Assembly: GCA_002782005.1 (NCBI GenBank)
Contig: PFGT01000002.1
Coordinates: forward strand, 1-49,153
Direction of reading: 5' to 3'
DNA length: 49,153 nucleotides
Origin: Hydrogenophilales bacterium CG12_big_fil_rev_8_21_14_0_65_61_21
Lineage (GTDB): Bacteria > Pseudomonadota > Gammaproteobacteria > Burkholderiales > Thiobacillaceae
A program made the position numbers and the translations under genes. This document shows positions 1 through 8,969 of this stretch, piece after piece (the stretch's first letter is position 1; the number at the start of each line of letters is the position of its first letter). The notes below the pieces were generated by a model. That model was not told the origin of the DNA and did no database searches. It saw nothing but the letters and a program-made list of their open reading frames with translations.

Positions 1-218
1 CCGGTTTTGCCCAATCCAGCGCCCGCGTTTCCACGCTGATGCGCAATATCGAGTCATCCAGATGGCTGACCGCGCCGCGTTTGATCGAGGTACAGGCCGC
101 GGACCAGGACAAGCAACGGGTGAATACCTTCAGCCTCGAAGCCCAACAGATCGTTCCAACCGCGAGCCAGCCCGTCGACCATGGCGCGGCAGGCACAAAT
201 AAGGCCGGCACGCCATGA
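1..218 (+). CDS. pilN: PilN C-terminal fragment (type IV pilus inner-membrane assembly protein)
   Basis: The frame is open from the left edge to the TGA at 216-218 and encodes the last 71 residues of a protein whose start lies outside the window. The visible part contains AQSSARVSTLMRNIE followed by a conserved-looking W-L-T-A-P-R-L-I-E stretch and a polar tail, which matches the periplasmic C-terminal end of PilN. PilN pairs with PilO in the inner-membrane alignment complex that links PilM in the cytoplasm to PilP and PilQ. The stop overlaps the pilO start (ATGA at 215-218), as expected in a pilMNOPQ operon. The identification rests on this tail plus the gene order. Confidence 0.85.
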   Translation, partial: GFAQSSARVSTLMRNIESSRWLTAPRLIEVQAADQDKQRVNTFSLEAQQIVPTASQPVDHGAAGTNKAGTP

Positions 219-838
219 ACCTGTCCGATCTTAACAATCTAGACCTGAAGGAACTTGCTCAGGCTCCAACGACGATCAAGGCCGTGGCGGCGGCATTCAT
301 CATCCTGCTCATCATTGGCCTGGGTTACTACGCAGACTGGTCTCCCGCCCTGACGGCGCTCGATACCGCCAAACAGGAAGAGCAAACACTACGTGACACC
401 TACACCAACAAGAAACGCCAGGCCATCAACTATGCAGCCTACAAACGGCGACTGGCCGATACTGAAAAGGCGCTGGCCGCGTTGCTCCGACAATTGCCGA
501 ACAAATCGGAGATGGACAATCTGTTGGCGGACGTCAACCAGGCCGGTATCGGTCGCGGACTCGAATTTGACCTGTTCCGCCCCAGCACCGAGGCCTCTGC
601 GGACTTTTACGCCACGTTGCCGGTCGCAATCAAGGTCAACGGCGGCTATCACGACTTGGGCAATTTCGTTAGCGACGTCGCCAAGCTACCCCGTATCGTG
701 ACGATACACGACATCGAGATGACGCCTGGCAAGAACGGCAAGCTGGCCATGAATGCGACCATCAAAACCTACCGATATCTGGACGAAAGCGAGATGCAAA
801 CGAAAGATAGCGGCAAAGGCAAGGGCGGCAAAAAATGA
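215..838 (+). CDS. pilO: PilO, type IV pilus inner-membrane alignment protein
   Basis: This 207-residue protein has a short cytoplasmic N terminus, one membrane segment at about residues 22-40, a charged coiled-coil region (about 45-95) and a periplasmic ferredoxin-like domain, which is the PilO layout and normal length. By family knowledge it forms heterodimers with PilN and contacts the lipoprotein PilP, holding the pilus motor in register with the PilQ secretin. The start overlaps the pilN stop (ATGA) and the end overlaps pilP by 4 bases, so the genes are probably translationally coupled. The last residues are Lys/Gly-rich. Nothing looks broken. Confidence 0.95.
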   Translation: MNLSDLNNLDLKELAQAPTTIKAVAAAFIILLIIGLGYYADWSPALTALDTAKQEEQTLRDTYTNKKRQAINYAAYKRRLADTEKALAALLRQLPNKSEMDNLLADVNQAGIGRGLEFDLFRPSTEASADFYATLPVAIKVNGGYHDLGNFVSDVAKLPRIVTIHDIEMTPGKNGKLAMNATIKTYRYLDESEMQTKDSGKGKGGKK

Positions 839-1356
839 GGGCTTTCCCGATCGCATCGTTCTCACTAACCCTGTTGCTGGCCGGTTGCGGCAACAGCGAA
901 TTCGACGACTTACGCGCCTGGATGGACTCCGTGGGCAAGGATGGCGCGAGCAAGATCGAGCCGTTGCCCCAGGTCAAGCAGGTCGAAGCATTCGAATACC
1001 AGCAAGGCGCCTTATCGGATCCATTCATGGCGCGTAGCTTGCGGCCAACCGGCAAGGGCGGGTTGCAACCCGATGTCGGACGGCCCAAACAGCCGTTGGA
1101 GGAATTCCCGCTTGATGCGCTTAGAATGGTCGGGACCATCACCCGACCTGGCAAATCCCTGAAGGCCATCATAAAAGCGCCCAAAGGCACGCTTTACACC
1201 GTGCAGGTAGGCGACCGGATCGGGCAAAACTTCGGCACCATCCTGAAAATCGGCGAAGATGGCCTGCAGATCAAGGAACTCATTCAGGACGGCAGCGGCG
1301 AATGGACCGAATCGAAGGCAAACATGACCCTAGCCGAAGAGGGCGCGAAACAATGA
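835..1356 (+). CDS. pilP: PilP, type IV pilus lipoprotein
   Basis: The 173-residue product starts with a lipoprotein signal peptide: hydrophobic residues 4-16 and a lipobox LLAGC with Cys18 as the predicted acylated residue. After an unstructured linker comes a compact beta domain (about 85-165, including TLYTVQVGDRIGQNFG), typical of PilP. The family member is an inner-membrane-anchored lipoprotein that bridges the PilN-PilO dimer and the PilQ secretin. The start overlaps pilO and the stop overlaps the chosen pilQ start (ATGA at 1353-1356). Confidence 0.95.
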   Translation: MRAFPIASFSLTLLLAGCGNSEFDDLRAWMDSVGKDGASKIEPLPQVKQVEAFEYQQGALSDPFMARSLRPTGKGGLQPDVGRPKQPLEEFPLDALRMVGTITRPGKSLKAIIKAPKGTLYTVQVGDRIGQNFGTILKIGEDGLQIKELIQDGSGEWTESKANMTLAEEGAKQ

Positions 1357-3590
1357 TCGCCGTCCCGAACACACTAAACGAATTGAGGTTGCATATGGCG
1401 CACACGACTCGGACCCGAATCTTCCAGGCAATCGCCGCGCTCGGTCTCCTTATCTCCACCGTTACCGCGCAGGCAAATAGCCTGGAGGCCGTAAACGTCA
1501 GTCAAGGCGCCGAAAACAGCCAGGTCGTCAAGATCACGCTGAGCGAAGCGCTCGCCGCGATGCCCCCGTATTTCGCCACGACCAACCCGCACCGTATCGT
1601 CCTCGACTTCGCCAATGTCGACAACGCCATGGGGCGTCGCTCGGAAACCGTCGACGCCGGCGTCGTGCATGGCTACAACGTAGTCCACGCGGCCGACCGT
1701 ACCCGCGTGGTGGTCGACCTGAACGGCCCGGCCACCTACAGCTTGCGCAAGGACAAGAATATCCTGCTGATCGCCTTACATGGTGCCCGAGTTGCGCCGG
1801 GCGCCGCTCAGCCGGCCCATTTCGCCAGCGCCGACGCTGGCACGACCTTCAACATTCGCGATGTCGCCTTCCGGCGCGGCAAAAACGGCGAGGGTCGCAT
1901 CGAGGTCAATCTGTCCGACCCTGGAGTCGGCATCGACATCAAGCAAAAAGGCGCCGCCATACAGTTGGACTTCCTCAATACCACGCTGCCCCAGGCGCTC
2001 CAACGCCGGCTCGACGTCAGCGAATTCGCCACCCCGGCGCAAACGGTGGAGACCTTCGCGCAGGGCAAGGCCACGCGCATGATCGTCAAGCCGAAGGGCA
2101 AATGGGATTACGTCGCCTACCAGACCGGCCGCAATTTCATCCTGGAGGTTACCTCGCTGGAGGGTGTCACCGGGCAGGCCGCCGACAAGAAGAAATATGA
2201 CGGCGAGAAACTTTCGCTGGACTTCCAGAACGTCGACGTCCGCTCGGTGCTCAAGGTCATCGCCGACTTCACCGGCAAGAACATTGTCGCCGCCGACTCA
2301 GTTACCGGCAACGTCACCATTCGCCTGAAAGACGTGCCCTGGGATCAGGCACTGGATGTCGTCCTGCGTGCCAAGGGCCTGGACAAACGGATGAACGGCA
2401 ACGTCATCTGGGTCGAACAAAGCGATGCGCTGACCAAGAAGGAAGAAGAAGAAAAGCGGGCCCGTCAGAGCAGCGAGGAACTGGAACCGCTCCTCACCCG
2501 CAACTACAAGCTTAATTACGTCCGCGCCGATGATGCGATGACCATCATCTCCGGCGGTTCGCGCAGCGCCAACAACGTCGATAACGCGCCCACCTGTTCG
2601 CCCAGCTCCGAAGGGCTCAAGCTGCAAAATGCGTCTTCGGGGGCCAACACCAGCGGCGGCGCCACGATTTCCAACCAACGCGGCGCTGTGGAAACCAAGG
2701 CCAACAACCGGGTCTTGTCGATACGCGGCGCCGCCTCCTACGACCTGACCAGCAACACCCTGATCATTACCGACATCGCCGACCGCCATGCCAAGGTGGA
2801 AGAGGTGCTCAAGGGCATTGATCTGCCGTCCAGACAAGTCATGATCGAGGCCCGCATCGTCCTGGCCGACGACAGCTTCGGCCGGACATTGGGCGCCCGG
2901 CTGGGTGTCCAAACGGGTGGGACTATCAGTGGCAACCGCATTGGCATAGGCACAGGTAACAGTTCATCTCCCGCTGCCATAAATGGTGTAACCACAACTT
3001 CGACGCCAAGTTACAACGTGGACCTGCCCGCGAATATTCTTTCCTATTCAAATTCGGCATCCTCGCTTGGGTTTACCCTCTTCAGCGCCGCTGCTGAGAC
3101 GCTGCTGAGTCTCGAATTGCAGGCACTGGAGCAGGACAATCGCGGCAAGATACTGTCCAACCCCAAGGTCATCACCACCAACCTGAAGCCCGCAGTCATC
3201 CTGCAGGGTCGGCAGATACCCTATCAGACCATCAGCCAGAGCGGCACCCAGACCACCTTCAAGGACGCCCTGCTCTGCCTGCTGGTTGCCCCCCAAGTGC
3301 TCAACAACGACGACATCATCATGGACGTCGAGGTGCAGAAAGATGCGCAAGGCGAGAACACCAGCGCCGGGCCGGCCATCAACGTCAAGCGGGTGTTGAC
3401 CCAGGTTCGGGTCAAGAACGGCGAGACGGCGGTGCTGGGCGGCATCTTCGAACAGACCCAGCGCAACGACACCAGCAAGGTGCCGCTATTGGGCGATATC
3501 CCGGTTCTAGGCTCCTTGTTCCGGAACAACTCGAAGGCCGACGAAAAGAGCGAGATGCTGATCTTCCTGACCCCGCGCATCCTGCAATGA
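1353..3590 (+). CDS. pilQ: PilQ, type IV pilus secretin
   Basis: From the ATG overlapping the pilP stop the product is 745 residues. A signal peptide ends near residue 41 (AQA). Two AMIN-type beta domains (about 45-260) follow, then a secretin N0 (STN) domain (LSLDFQNVDVRSVLKVI), an N1 domain (NYKLNYVRADDAMTII) and a Ser/Asn/Gly-rich insertion. The C-terminal secretin domain has VMIEARIVLAD and the signature VLGGIFEQ...VPLLGDIPVLGSLFR. It forms the outer-membrane pore through which the pilus is extruded and retracted. A second possible start is ATG 1395, with GAGG at 1385-1388, and would still leave a full signal peptide. The reading frame is open further upstream to 1302, but that part lies inside pilP. 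Confidence 0.95.
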   Translation: MIAVPNTLNELRLHMAHTTRTRIFQAIAALGLLISTVTAQANSLEAVNVSQGAENSQVVKITLSEALAAMPPYFATTNPHRIVLDFANVDNAMGRRSETVDAGVVHGYNVVHAADRTRVVVDLNGPATYSLRKDKNILLIALHGARVAPGAAQPAHFASADAGTTFNIRDVAFRRGKNGEGRIEVNLSDPGVGIDIKQKGAAIQLDFLNTTLPQALQRRLDVSEFATPAQTVETFAQGKATRMIVKPKGKWDYVAYQTGRNFILEVTSLEGVTGQAADKKKYDGEKLSLDFQNVDVRSVLKVIADFTGKNIVAADSVTGNVTIRLKDVPWDQALDVVLRAKGLDKRMNGNVIWVEQSDALTKKEEEEKRARQSSEELEPLLTRNYKLNYVRADDAMTIISGGSRSANNVDNAPTCSPSSEGLKLQNASSGANTSGGATISNQRGAVETKANNRVLSIRGAASYDLTSNTLIITDIADRHAKVEEVLKGIDLPSRQVMIEARIVLADDSFGRTLGARLGVQTGGTISGNRIGIGTGNSSSPAAINGVTTTSTPSYNVDLPANILSYSNSASSLGFTLFSAAAETLLSLELQALEQDNRGKILSNPKVITTNLKPAVILQGRQIPYQTISQSGTQTTFKDALLCLLVAPQVLNNDDIIMDVEVQKDAQGENTSAGPAINVKRVLTQVRVKNGETAVLGGIFEQTQRNDTSKVPLLGDIPVLGSLFRNNSKADEKSEMLIFLTPRILQ

Positions 3591-3655
3591 GGTCCGGACC
3601 ATGCGCTCGCTGAAGTATACTGACCGGCAACGCCAGAATTTAGGAGATTGAAGAG

Positions 3656-5155
3656 ATGCACAGTCTTGCGATAGTACGAGCCACCCTCGCGGTGGGCATG
3701 ATCGGCCTGCTGGCCGGTTGCGGTGCGGGCGGCGGCGGCGGGGCAGCCGCTTACACCATCACCCTGCGCGCGGACAAGACCGAGCTGCCGTTAAATATCG
3801 CAAGCGTGGGGCCGAACATAGGCGGCCCCTATACGACCACGCTGTATGTCGATGCCCGTGACAATGCCGGCAACCCGATACCCGGCGGCACTGGCATATT
3901 CGGTTGCGCCGTGGTGGGTAGCCTGGATTCTGGCCCGCTCTATTACCTCGATGGCAAGCCTGAGCACGAAACGAAAACCACCGTAAACGGCGCCGAGATC
4001 ACCACGCAAAACGCCTATCGCAGCATCACGCTGGATTCCAACTCGGGCGGCGCCACCTTCCACTATCACGCCACCGATATAGCGGGCACGGCAACCGTCC
4101 GCTGCACCGTCACCGACCCTGACAATGTTCAGCGTAGCGCCGACCTCTCGATCCAGGTTGGTGGCAGCCCGAGCGGCAAGGTCTCGCAGATTGTTGCCAC
4201 CACTGAGAGCCCGAACTACCTCTGGGTTCAAGGCACCGGCGGAACCACCCATCTACAGATCCAATTCCAGTTGGTGGACGAGGCCGGTCAGAAGATCGCC
4301 AACCCGGCCTCCGGCGTCGATAATCTTCTGGTCAGCATCGTTCCCGATGCCGCCACGCTGGCTGAAAACGACGCCACGTTGCGCAGCGTCAATGGCGCTG
4401 GCCAAGCGGTCGCCGGCGACGCCATCCGGGTCCAGAGCATCAATGGCCAGGCCCAGATCACCCTGGTCAGCGGCAGCAATCCAGGCAGCATCCTGCTGAT
4501 GGCTCAAGCCGATCGTGATGACAACGATGTCGCCAACGGCATCGGTGAGCCTATCTATAACTATGTCGCCGTGTCTGCGGTAACCCAGGCCCCGATGAGC
4601 GCGACCCCGGTCGCCATCGCTACCGCGACCTTGCCGGCGGCGACCAGCAGTATTCCGTATGCCGCGTTGCTTGAGGCCACTGGCGGCACCGCGCCTTATA
4701 CCTGGTCGATCGTTTCTGGCGGCTTGAGCGGTCTTGGAATGATGCCAAGCGGGGTTCTCTACGGCCTGCCATCGGCGACCACCAGCGGGGTCTACCCCTT
4801 CGTGGTCAAGGTGACCGATGCCATGGGTACCACGGTATCGAAGCAATTCACCGTCCAATACACCTACACGGCCCCACCGGTGTATACGCCCACGCCGCCG
4901 CCTACCTTGGTGGTGACGCCGGCGACAGTGAGTGCCCCGGTAAGCAGCAGCACCCTGACCTTCGTCATTACCGGAGGTAGCCCGAATTATGCTGCCACGT
5001 CCAACAATGCTGCCGTGGCAACGACGAGCCCAGTCACCTCATCGGGCGGGCAGTATCATTTCACAGCGACCCTGGTGGCCGCAGGTTCGACCACATTGAT
5101 CGTAACCGATGGCTCGGGTCAGGCCAAGACGGTTACCCTTACCGTGACCCCCTGA
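3656..5155 (+). CDS. Ig-like domain lipoprotein, function unknown
   Basis: The 499-residue product has a lipoprotein signal (LLAGC, Cys22) followed by a Gly/Ala run, so it is probably anchored in the outer membrane. The rest is Thr/Ser/Val-rich beta structure. There are two or more Big-type Ig-like domains (about 35-300), a putative-Ig (He_PIG-like) domain at about 325-400 (GGTAPYTWSIVSGGL...GLPSATTSGVYPF), a Pro/Thr linker and a last beta domain to the end. A ribosome site (AGGAG, 3643-3647) precedes the ATG. It follows pilQ by 65 bp in the same direction and may be co-transcribed, which suggests, but does not show, a surface or adhesion role connected with pili. No catalytic motif is visible. 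Confidence 0.8.
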   Translation: MHSLAIVRATLAVGMIGLLAGCGAGGGGGAAAYTITLRADKTELPLNIASVGPNIGGPYTTTLYVDARDNAGNPIPGGTGIFGCAVVGSLDSGPLYYLDGKPEHETKTTVNGAEITTQNAYRSITLDSNSGGATFHYHATDIAGTATVRCTVTDPDNVQRSADLSIQVGGSPSGKVSQIVATTESPNYLWVQGTGGTTHLQIQFQLVDEAGQKIANPASGVDNLLVSIVPDAATLAENDATLRSVNGAGQAVAGDAIRVQSINGQAQITLVSGSNPGSILLMAQADRDDNDVANGIGEPIYNYVAVSAVTQAPMSATPVAIATATLPAATSSIPYAALLEATGGTAPYTWSIVSGGLSGLGMMPSGVLYGLPSATTSGVYPFVVKVTDAMGTTVSKQFTVQYTYTAPPVYTPTPPPTLVVTPATVSAPVSSSTLTFVITGGSPNYAATSNNAAVATTSPVTSSGGQYHFTATLVAAGSTTLIVTDGSGQAKTVTLTVTP

Positions 5156-5174
5156 TTCGGCCACGTTCACCCGC

Positions 5175-5208
5175 AAAAAGGCCCGCCACATCGTGGCGGG
5201 CCTTTTTT
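5175..5208. terminator. Bidirectional rho-independent terminator
   Basis: A perfect 15-bp inverted repeat (5175-5189 and 5193-5207, 3-base loop) combines a GGCCCGCCAC core with an A-tract on one side and a T-tract on the other. It can therefore end transcripts from both strands. It sits 20 bp after the lipoprotein stop and 38 bp past the last gene of the convergent dcw operon, where such a signal is expected. Confidence 0.93.
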
Positions 5209-5245
5209 ATCAGACGTATAGGGCGGGTCATGGCCGCCGTCCCGC

Positions 5246-5431
5246 TCAAACAAACAGCAGCAGCCGCTCCAACAGAAAGACCAGCATCAGCACGATCATC
5301 AGGGCGATGCCGCCCTTGAAGGTCAGCCCGGCGAAGCGCAGCCAGCGTGGGTCGCGGTTGACCACGTAGCCGAGCAGGGATACCACAAGTATCACGCCAA
5401 TCAAACCGAGAAACAGCCGTATCGCCAGCAT
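5246..5431 (-). CDS. Small two-helix membrane protein downstream of lpxC
   Basis: From the ATG at 5431 the product is 61 residues: a hydrophobic segment (about 3-21, LFLGLIGVILVVSLLGYVV), a short basic loop with NRDPRWLRFAG, and a second hydrophobic segment (about 39-60). The start codon overlaps the lpxC stop (TGATG at 5429-5433), a classic coupling arrangement, so it is probably translated with lpxC as the last gene of the dcw operon. An in-frame extension upstream lies wholly inside lpxC and is not needed. No named family is recognised; it looks like a short inner-membrane protein. The bidirectional terminator follows it. Confidence 0.7.
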   Translation of the reverse strand: MLAIRLFLGLIGVILVVSLLGYVVNRDPRWLRFAGLTFKGGIALMIVLMLVFLLERLLLFV

Positions 5432-6345
5432 CAGATAGGCAGGGTAACGAGATTGAGCAGCGCTTGAGGGGTTTGCGCCGGGTCGATGAACGTGGCCCAT
5501 TCCCAGGCCTCGGCGTCATCAATTACGGCGCACAGCAGCTTGTTGTTGAGGCCATGACCGGACTTGTAGGCGGTGATGGCGCCCAGCAGGGGATGGCCGG
5601 CCAGGTAGAAGTCGCCTACCGCGTCGAGCACCTTGTGCTTAACGAACTCGTCGGCATAGCGCAGGCCATCGGCGTTCAATATCCGGAATTCATCCATGAC
5701 GATGGCATTGTCCAGGCTGCCGCCCAGGGCCAGGCCGTTGGCGCGCAGATATTCGACCTCCTGCATGAAACCAAAGGTGCGCGCGCGGCTGATCTCCTTG
5801 ACATAGGAGGTCTCGGCGAAGTCGATGCTGATTTCATTGCCCGAGCGTTGCAGTACCGGGTGTTCGAAATCGATCTTGAACGATAGCCGAAAACCGACAT
5901 AGGGGGCGATCTCGGCCCACTTGTCGCCATCTTCCACCCGGACCGTTTTTTTTAGCCCGATGAAGCGGCGCGGCGCATTCTGCTCTTCGATGCCCGCCGA
6001 TTGCAGCAGGAACACGAAGGGCGCGGCCGAGCCGTCCAGAATGGGCAGTTCAGAGGCGTCGATGTCGATGAAGAGGTTGTCGATGCCCAGCCCGGCCAGG
6101 GCGGACATCAGGTGTTCCACGGTAGCGACCCGCGCGCCATCGGACTCAAGCGCCGTGCACAGGCGGGTATCGCTGACCCGATGCGGGTCGACCCGGAATG
6201 AAACCGGCTTGGGCAGATCGACGCGGCGAAAAAAAATCCCGGTGTCGGGCGGCGCCGGACGCAGGGTTATCGCCACCTTCTGCCCCGAGTGCAAGCCGAC
6301 ACCGGTTGCGCGTACCAGAGTCTTGATGCTTCGCTGCTTAATCAT
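5431..6345 (-). CDS. lpxC: LpxC, UDP-3-O-acyl-N-acetylglucosamine deacetylase
   Basis: This is the zinc-dependent enzyme for the committed step of lipid A synthesis, removing acetate from UDP-3-O-acyl-GlcNAc in the cytoplasm. The 304-residue protein has the usual length. The zinc ligands are visible as His78 (VEHLMSAL), His237 and Asp241 ([10 protein letters not shown]), and the catalytic base as His264 (KSGHGLNN). It lies 89 bp downstream of ftsZ, as in many proteobacterial dcw clusters. The spacer holds a small hairpin (6358-6372, six-base stem) just ahead of the start. The start codon has only a weak ribosome site, so expression may depend on structure or readthrough from ftsZ. Confidence 0.97.
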   Translation of the reverse strand: MIKQRSIKTLVRATGVGLHSGQKVAITLRPAPPDTGIFFRRVDLPKPVSFRVDPHRVSDTRLCTALESDGARVATVEHLMSALAGLGIDNLFIDIDASELPILDGSAAPFVFLLQSAGIEEQNAPRRFIGLKKTVRVEDGDKWAEIAPYVGFRLSFKIDFEHPVLQRSGNEISIDFAETSYVKEISRARTFGFMQEVEYLRANGLALGGSLDNAIVMDEFRILNADGLRYADEFVKHKVLDAVGDFYLAGHPLLGAITAYKSGHGLNNKLLCAVIDDAEAWEWATFIDPAQTPQALLNLVTLPI

Positions 6346-6434
6346 CAGGTAATTTTAGCGTGAAACTCACGCAGCCCTATGGCGTTTCATGGTTTGGGGC
6401 GGCGCCGCGTCATGATCGTTAGTCTTAATCCCGG

Positions 6435-7625
6435 TTAATCGGCCTGGCGACGCAGAAAGGCCGGTATGTCCAGAATATCGATGCCTTCATGTTGCTGGGT
6501 GGCATCGGAGCCGGAGCCGGAGCCACGGTTGGGGTTCATCCGCAGCGCGGTGGGCGTGTCGTAATCCGTATCGACCGGCACGGCACGGCCGCTGACGATC
6601 GGGCCGTGGGTGCCTGTGGCCCGATCGTTGTCGATCACGACCTGAGGCTTGCTACTCTTGTTGCCCAACGGACTGCCCAGGCCGGTGGCTACCATGGTGA
6701 CCCGCAGTATGCCGCCCATAGCCGGATCCATGGCAGTGCCGACGATGACCGTCGCCTCTTCGGCGGTGAACGACTGGATGGTGTTCATGACCTCATAGAA
6801 CTCGTCCATGGTCAGGCTGTCGTCGGAGGTGATGTTGACCACTACGCCTCGGGCGCCACGCAGATCGACGTTTTCTAGCAGCGGACTCTTCACGGCGGCC
6901 TCGGCGGCCTCGCGGGCGCGGCCTTCGCCTTCCGCCTGAGCGGTGCCCATCATGGCCATGCCGACCTCGCTCATCACCGTGCGGACATCGGCAAAATCGA
7001 CGTTAATCATGCCGGGGTTGCTGATGATCTCGGCGATGCCGCCGACCGCGCTATGCAGTACATCGTTGGCCGCCATGAAGGCATCGTTGAGCTTCATGGC
7101 GCCGCCCAACACCGAGCGCAGCTTGTCGTTGGGGATGATGATGAGGGAATCGACATGCTCGGCCAGGGCCTTCAGGCCGTGTTCGGCCACCCGCATGCGC
7201 TTGCCTTCGAAGGCGAACGGCTTGGTCACCACGGCCACGGTGAGGATGCCCAGTTCCTTGGCCACCTCGGCCACCACGGGGGCCGCGCCGGTGCCGGTGC
7301 CGCCGCCCATGCCGGCGGTGATGAACAACATATCGGCGCCGTCAATCACCTCGGCGATCCGCTCGCGGTCCTCCAGCGCCGCTTCGCGGCCAACCTCGGG
7401 CTTGGCGCCGGCGCCGAGACCCTTGGTGACATTGGCGCCGATCTGCAACTGGAGCGGCGCCTGATTGCGGCGCAGCGCCTGGGCATCGGTATTCAATGCC
7501 AGAAATTCGACCCCGGTCATGCCCTTGCCGATCATGTGATCCACGGCATTGCCGCCGCAACCGCCAACGCCGATAACCTTGATGATGGCGTCCTGTACAT
7601 CGATGTCTTCCAGTTCAAACAGCAT
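6435..7625 (-). CDS. ftsZ: FtsZ, tubulin-like cell division GTPase
   Basis: The 396-residue product has the tubulin signature GGGTGTG (107-113), the N-terminal nucleotide-binding loop [10 protein letters not shown] (19-28), a variable linker, and the C-terminal conserved peptide DIPAFLRRQ that binds FtsA and ZipA. It polymerises into the Z ring at midcell. The start is ATG 7625 because a strong ribosome site (AAGGAG) lies 7 bases upstream. An upstream ATG at 7661 in the same frame would add 12 residues foreign to the family. A 90-bp spacer with a hairpin separates it from ftsA, the widest gene gap from mraZ down to this point once the murC-murB insertion is discounted. Confidence 0.98.
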   Translation of the reverse strand: MLFELEDIDVQDAIIKVIGVGGCGGNAVDHMIGKGMTGVEFLALNTDAQALRRNQAPLQLQIGANVTKGLGAGAKPEVGREAALEDRERIAEVIDGADMLFITAGMGGGTGTGAAPVVAEVAKELGILTVAVVTKPFAFEGKRMRVAEHGLKALAEHVDSLIIIPNDKLRSVLGGAMKLNDAFMAANDVLHSAVGGIAEIISNPGMINVDFADVRTVMSEVGMAMMGTAQAEGEGRAREAAEAAVKSPLLENVDLRGARGVVVNITSDDSLTMDEFYEVMNTIQSFTAEEATVIVGTAMDPAMGGILRVTMVATGLGSPLGNKSSKPQVVIDNDRATGTHGPIVSGRAVPVDTDYDTPTALRMNPNRGSGSGSDATQQHEGIDILDIPAFLRRQAD

Positions 7626-7683
7626 GTCTCTCTCCTTTACGCGCGAAAAAAATAAAACCATGACGAAACTGCGTGGCCGACCT

Positions 7684-7700
7684 GTCGGGCATGGCCCGAC
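7684..7700 (-). other. Hairpin in the ftsA-ftsZ spacer
   Basis: A 7-bp perfect stem (GTCGGGC / GCCCGAC) with a 3-base loop lies 15 bases past the ftsA stop. There is no immediate U-tract on the minus strand; a T-rich stretch comes only about 35 bases later, close to the ftsZ ribosome site. It could be an mRNA processing or stabilising structure that lets ftsZ be expressed at a different level from ftsA. That role is inference. Confidence 0.4.
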
Positions 7701-7715
7701 CTAAGTACTTGCCAC

Positions 7716-8969
7716 TCAAAACGTGTTCTTGAACCATGCCTTCATCCGTTCCAGCACCTGGCCGAAGCTGGCGTTCTGCATCTTGGCCTCCTGATCCGAC
7801 TGGTGTTTCTCCATGCCGGCCAGCAACAGGCCCACGCCGGTGGCGTAGGCCGGGCTGCGCACCCGCTCCGACAGACCGCCGACGTACTCCGGCACGCCGA
7901 CCCGCACCGGCATGTGGAAGACCTCTTCGGCCAGTTCCACCATGCCCTTCATCTGACTCGAACCGCCGGTGAGCACGATGCCCGAGGAGATTTGTTGCTC
8001 GAAGCCGCTACGCCGTAGCTCTGCCTGAACCAGGCTGTAGAGTTCCTCGACCCGCGGTTCGATCACCTCGGACAGCAATTGCTTCGACAGCATCCGAGCG
8101 CCGCGCTCGCCGATGCCCGGAACCTCGATCATCTCCCGGGCATCGGTCAGTTGTCGCAGGGCGACGCCATGGCGAATCTTCAAGTCCTCGGCCTCGCGGG
8201 TCGGGGTGCGCAAGGTCATGGCGATGTCATTAGTGATCTGTTCGCCGGCGATCGGCAGCACTGCGGTATGCTGGATGGCGCCATGGGTGAACACCGCCAG
8301 GTCGGTGGTGCCGCCGCCGATGTCCACCAGACAGACGCCCAGGTCCTTCTCGTCGTCGTTCAACACCGCTAGCGCCGAGGCCAGCGGTTGCAGTATCAGG
8401 TCCTTAACTTCCAGCCCGCAGCGACGTACGCACTTGACGATGTTTTGCGCCGCCGACACCGCGCCGGTGACGATATGCACCTTCACCTCTAGACGCACGC
8501 CAGACATGCCGAGTGGCTCGCGCACGCCTTCCTGGCCGTCGATGATGAATTCCTGGGGCAGGACGTGGATGATCTGCTGGTCGGTCGAGATGTTGACCGC
8601 GCGCGCGGTCTCGACCACCCGCTCGATGTCGTTCTGGGTGACTTCGTGGTCCCGGATCGGCACCATGCCGTGGGAGTTCAGCGAGCGGATATGGCTGCCG
8701 GCGATGCCGGTGTAGACCTCGCCGATCTTGCAGTTGGCCATCAGCTCGGCGTCCTCCAGGGCGCGCTGGATGGCCGACACGGTGGTCTCAATGTTGACCA
8801 CCATGCCCTTTCTCAAGCCGTTCGACTGCGCCAGGCCCATGCCCAGGATATTGACACCGCCCTCGGGTGGCGATTCCGCCACCAGCGCCACGATTTTCGA
8901 CGTCCCGATATCCAGGCCGACGATCAGTTCCTTGCTGTCTCGCATCTTGTTCACACTCGCTAAACTCAT
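7716..8969 (-). CDS. ftsA: FtsA, actin-like Z-ring membrane tether
   Basis: The 417-residue product has the actin-fold phosphate loops GLDIGTSK (18-25) and VDIGGGTTDLAV, the 1C subdomain between them, and a C-terminal amphipathic stretch (ERMKAWFKNTF) that serves as membrane-targeting helix in this family. FtsA anchors FtsZ to the inner membrane and recruits later divisome proteins. The ATG at 8969 overlaps the ftsQ stop (ATGA) and has GGAGG about 10 bases upstream. An internal ATG at 8945 lacks a ribosome site. Confidence 0.97.
   Translation of the reverse strand: MSLASVNKMRDSKELIVGLDIGTSKIVALVAESPPEGGVNILGMGLAQSNGLRKGMVVNIETTVSAIQRALEDAELMANCKIGEVYTGIAGSHIRSLNSHGMVPIRDHEVTQNDIERVVETARAVNISTDQQIIHVLPQEFIIDGQEGVREPLGMSGVRLEVKVHIVTGAVSAAQNIVKCVRRCGLEVKDLILQPLASALAVLNDDEKDLGVCLVDIGGGTTDLAVFTHGAIQHTAVLPIAGEQITNDIAMTLRTPTREAEDLKIRHGVALRQLTDAREMIEVPGIGERGARMLSKQLLSEVIEPRVEELYSLVQAELRRSGFEQQISSGIVLTGGSSQMKGMVELAEEVFHMPVRVGVPEYVGGLSERVRSPAYATGVGLLLAGMEKHQSDQEAKMQNASFGQVLERMKAWFKNTF

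Noticed and set aside
2298-2912. A 204-codon frame antisense to pilQ
   Set aside because: It is the shadow of a GC-rich coding region: no family resemblance and no start signal.
3591-3655. Promoter with TATACT (3616-3621) for the Ig-like lipoprotein gene
   Set aside because: The -35 position reads TCCGGA, far from consensus, so read-through from pilQ is the simpler explanation.
6358-6372. Terminator between ftsZ and lpxC
   Set aside because: The six-base stem has no U-tract and stands only about a dozen bases from the lpxC start; more likely a leader structure or chance.
7053-7655. A 200-codon open frame antisense to ftsZ
   Set aside because: It is rich in His/Gly/Ala as expected for the complementary frame of a GC-rich gene, has no ribosome site, and ftsZ is certain on the other strand.
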